A program made the translations under genes and the position numbers. Positions 6,877-7,830 of a stretch of DNA of 7,830 nt are shown in pieces (position 1 is the first letter of the stretch; each line of letters opens with the position of its first letter). The notes beneath the pieces are model-generated. The model saw only the letters and a list, made by a program, of their open reading frames with translations. It was not told where the DNA came from and did not search any database. The stretch lies in NCBI GenBank assembly GCA_003551455.1, contig PUMR01000028.1, positions 1-7,830 on the forward strand, given 5' to 3'. Source of the DNA: Mollicutes bacterium (GTDB lineage Bacteria > Bacillota_I > Bacilli_A > Izemoplasmatales > Izemoplasmataceae).

Positions 6877-6902
6877 TCAACACATCGATTGTAAGAGCGG
6901 AT

Positions 6903-6929
6903 TGCCCTTGCCCCGAGCGGGCAAGGGCA
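6903..6929 (+). terminator. 11-bp perfect stem-loop closing the importer operon
   Basis: TGCCCTTGCCC (6903–6913) pairs without mismatch with GGGCAAGGGCA (6919–6929) around loop CGAGC, 26 nt after the binding-protein stop. It is the most stable-looking hairpin in the window. The downstream bases TCCCTCAC contain no U tract, so it is not a textbook intrinsic terminator. It may be a hairpin-only terminator or a 3' stabiliser protecting the operon mRNA. Confidence 0.6.
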
Positions 6930-6964
6930 TCCCTCACTAAGTAAGACCCACGAACACCCCCTGC

Positions 6965-7008
6965 GACAATCATCCTCGAAGGGGTCCCTTCATTCAGGAT
7001 GCATTGTC
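6965..7008 (+). other. Long leader stem-loop upstream of the nuclease lipoprotein
   Basis: GACAATCATCCT (6965–6976) pairs with AGGATGCATTGTC (6996–7008), giving 12 bp with a single bulged C (7002). Inside, GAAGG (6978–6982) pairs with CCTTC (6987–6991) around GGTC, giving 17 bp in total. It ends 26 nt before the preferred ATG at 7035. No U tract follows, so termination is not indicated. It could be a regulatory or stabilising 5' leader, or a protein-binding dyad. It does not match any riboswitch I know. Confidence 0.55.
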
Positions 7009-7034
7009 TAAACCGCATGAAGGATCTGGTTCGC

Positions 7035-7830
7035 ATGAGAAAAATCACCCTGCTCGCGACGGCCCTCTTCTTCATCGTCGTGCTCGCGGGATGTCAAAGA
7101 CCGGCCGAAATCACATTCATGCTTCCTGACGATGAGGTCTATGACACCCGCACCGTGGAAGAGGATGGTAGACTCGCGAGTTATCCCACACCGACATTGA
7201 CAGACACCTACTTCCTCGGCTGGTTCACGGACGAGGATTTCACAGAGCGTTTCCGCATGGACATGGTCTTTGACGGGAGTACGACCCTCTATGGCAAGAC
7301 CCTGCCTTTCGACGGCGAGAACCTGCTCACCCCGTTGACGGATGAACTGCAGTTGGACCCTTCTGACTTTGAGGGGAAGTCTTTCCGCACCGACGGTATC
7401 GGGGAATCGTCTTTGGCCCAATGTGTCGATGGTGACACGACATTCTTCCGCGGCTTGGGAGAAAGTGTGCGCTACCTCTATGTCGACACGCCCGAGTCCA
7501 CAAGCACCATCGAACCCTGGGGGATGGCCGCGAGCTCTTATGTCTGTGATGTCTTGACGGATGCCGACACCATCGTTCTCGAACGGGAGCCGCATCCCGA
7601 GGAAGGCCACCCCGAAGTGCATCCCTCGGTCGGTGAGAGAGGCACATTCGGCCGCTATCTCGGTTATGTGTGGTATGATAACAGGCTTTTGAACCTCGAG
7701 CTCGTCGAATTGGGCTACAGCAGGGCTTCCGGTATCGGCAACAGTCAATATGCCGAATACTTCCGTCTTGCCGAACACACCTCTCGGATGACGGGCGCCA
7801 AAATATTCGGTGAAGACGACCCCGACTTCG
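7035..7830 (+). CDS. Thermonuclease-domain lipoprotein with InlB-B-type repeat (3' end outside window)
   Basis: An open frame to the right edge, 265 whole codons with no stop. Residues 1–20 are a lipoprotein signal (MRK, hydrophobic core, lipobox V-L-A-G-C, Cys20). Residues about 24–88 form one InlB B / Listeria–Bacteroides repeat: a strand start (EITFML), then YFLGWFTDEDFTERF and FDGSTTLYGK, typical of surface proteins. Residues about 115–260 are a staphylococcal-nuclease domain. Its catalytic residues align with Staphylococcus nuclease: VDGDT with Asp134 (Asp21), Arg146 (Arg35), DTPE with Asp151, Thr152 and Glu154 (Asp40, Thr41, Glu43), and Arg207 in TFGRYLGYVW (Arg87). A calcium-dependent surface DNase/RNase is therefore likely. 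GAAGGAT (7019–7025) supports ATG 7035; the in-frame ATG at 7017 would place six residues before MRK and its AGGAT is buried in the leader stem. Two Cys (130, 172) in the nuclease domain are extra. Confidence 0.9.
   Translation, partial: MRKITLLATALFFIVVLAGCQRPAEITFMLPDDEVYDTRTVEEDGRLASYPTPTLTDTYFLGWFTDEDFTERFRMDMVFDGSTTLYGKTLPFDGENLLTPLTDELQLDPSDFEGKSFRTDGIGESSLAQCVDGDTTFFRGLGESVRYLYVDTPESTSTIEPWGMAASSYVCDVLTDADTIVLEREPHPEEGHPEVHPSVGERGTFGRYLGYVWYDNRLLNLELVELGYSRASGIGNSQYAEYFRLAEHTSRMTGAKIFGEDDPDF

Noticed and set aside
7017..7019. Upstream in-frame ATG for the nuclease lipoprotein
   Set aside because: It adds MKDLVR before a standard lipoprotein signal, and its only Shine-Dalgarno-like bases are 16 nt away and paired in the leader stem. 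ATG 7035 has GAAGGAT at a proper distance.

Overview
The window looks like chromosomal DNA from a Bacillota (Firmicutes) relative, probably Bacilli. The evidence is the gene order dnaX–ybaB–recR, Gram-positive style lipoprotein signal peptides, strong AGGAGG-type ribosome binding sites and sigma-A type promoters. UGA is used as a stop (dnaX, ybaB, the small membrane gene, the ABC ATPase, the binding protein) and tryptophan is TGG, so the code is not that of Mycoplasma. The GC content is moderate, a little above half by eye. A lipoprotein joining an InlB-type repeat to a thermonuclease domain recalls the Izemoplasma/Acholeplasma side of Bacilli, but this placement is a guess. Several proteins (ATPase insert, binding protein) are very acidic, which would suit a saline habitat; this is also inference.

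Layout, all genes on the + strand. Region 1 (1–1704) is a DNA replication and repair block: the 3' part of dnaX (tau C-terminus), ybaB/ebfC, and recR, which starts at a TTG overlapping the ybaB stop. Region 2 (1705–2106) has a candidate promoter and a small unrecognised two-helix membrane protein. Region 3 (2107–6929) is an ABC importer operon of the CUT1 (MalK/UgpC) class: a control region, ATPase, two permeases and a solute-binding lipoprotein. The control region has a well-formed promoter overlapped by a CcpA/LacI-type operator, a second weaker operator-like site 35 bp upstream, and an 8-bp hairpin at the expected mRNA 5' end. The binding protein is last, behind its own 5' hairpin and the strongest Shine-Dalgarno of the window, and the operon closes with an 11-bp stem-loop. 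Region 4 (6930–7830) has a 17-bp leader stem-loop, then a lipoprotein running off the window, with an InlB-B-type repeat and a staphylococcal-nuclease domain that keeps its catalytic residues.

Working together: the lipoprotein binding protein would capture an unidentified sugar or sugar-phosphate outside the cell and hand it to the two permeases, powered by the ATPase. The LacI-type operator over the promoter implies sugar-responsive or catabolite control. The nuclease lipoprotein would digest nucleic acid at the cell surface; a functional link to the transporter is possible but not shown. No CRISPR array, tRNA, rRNA, insertion sequence or attachment site is visible. No gene-free stretch exceeds 300 bases; the longest is 2107–2307, described below.
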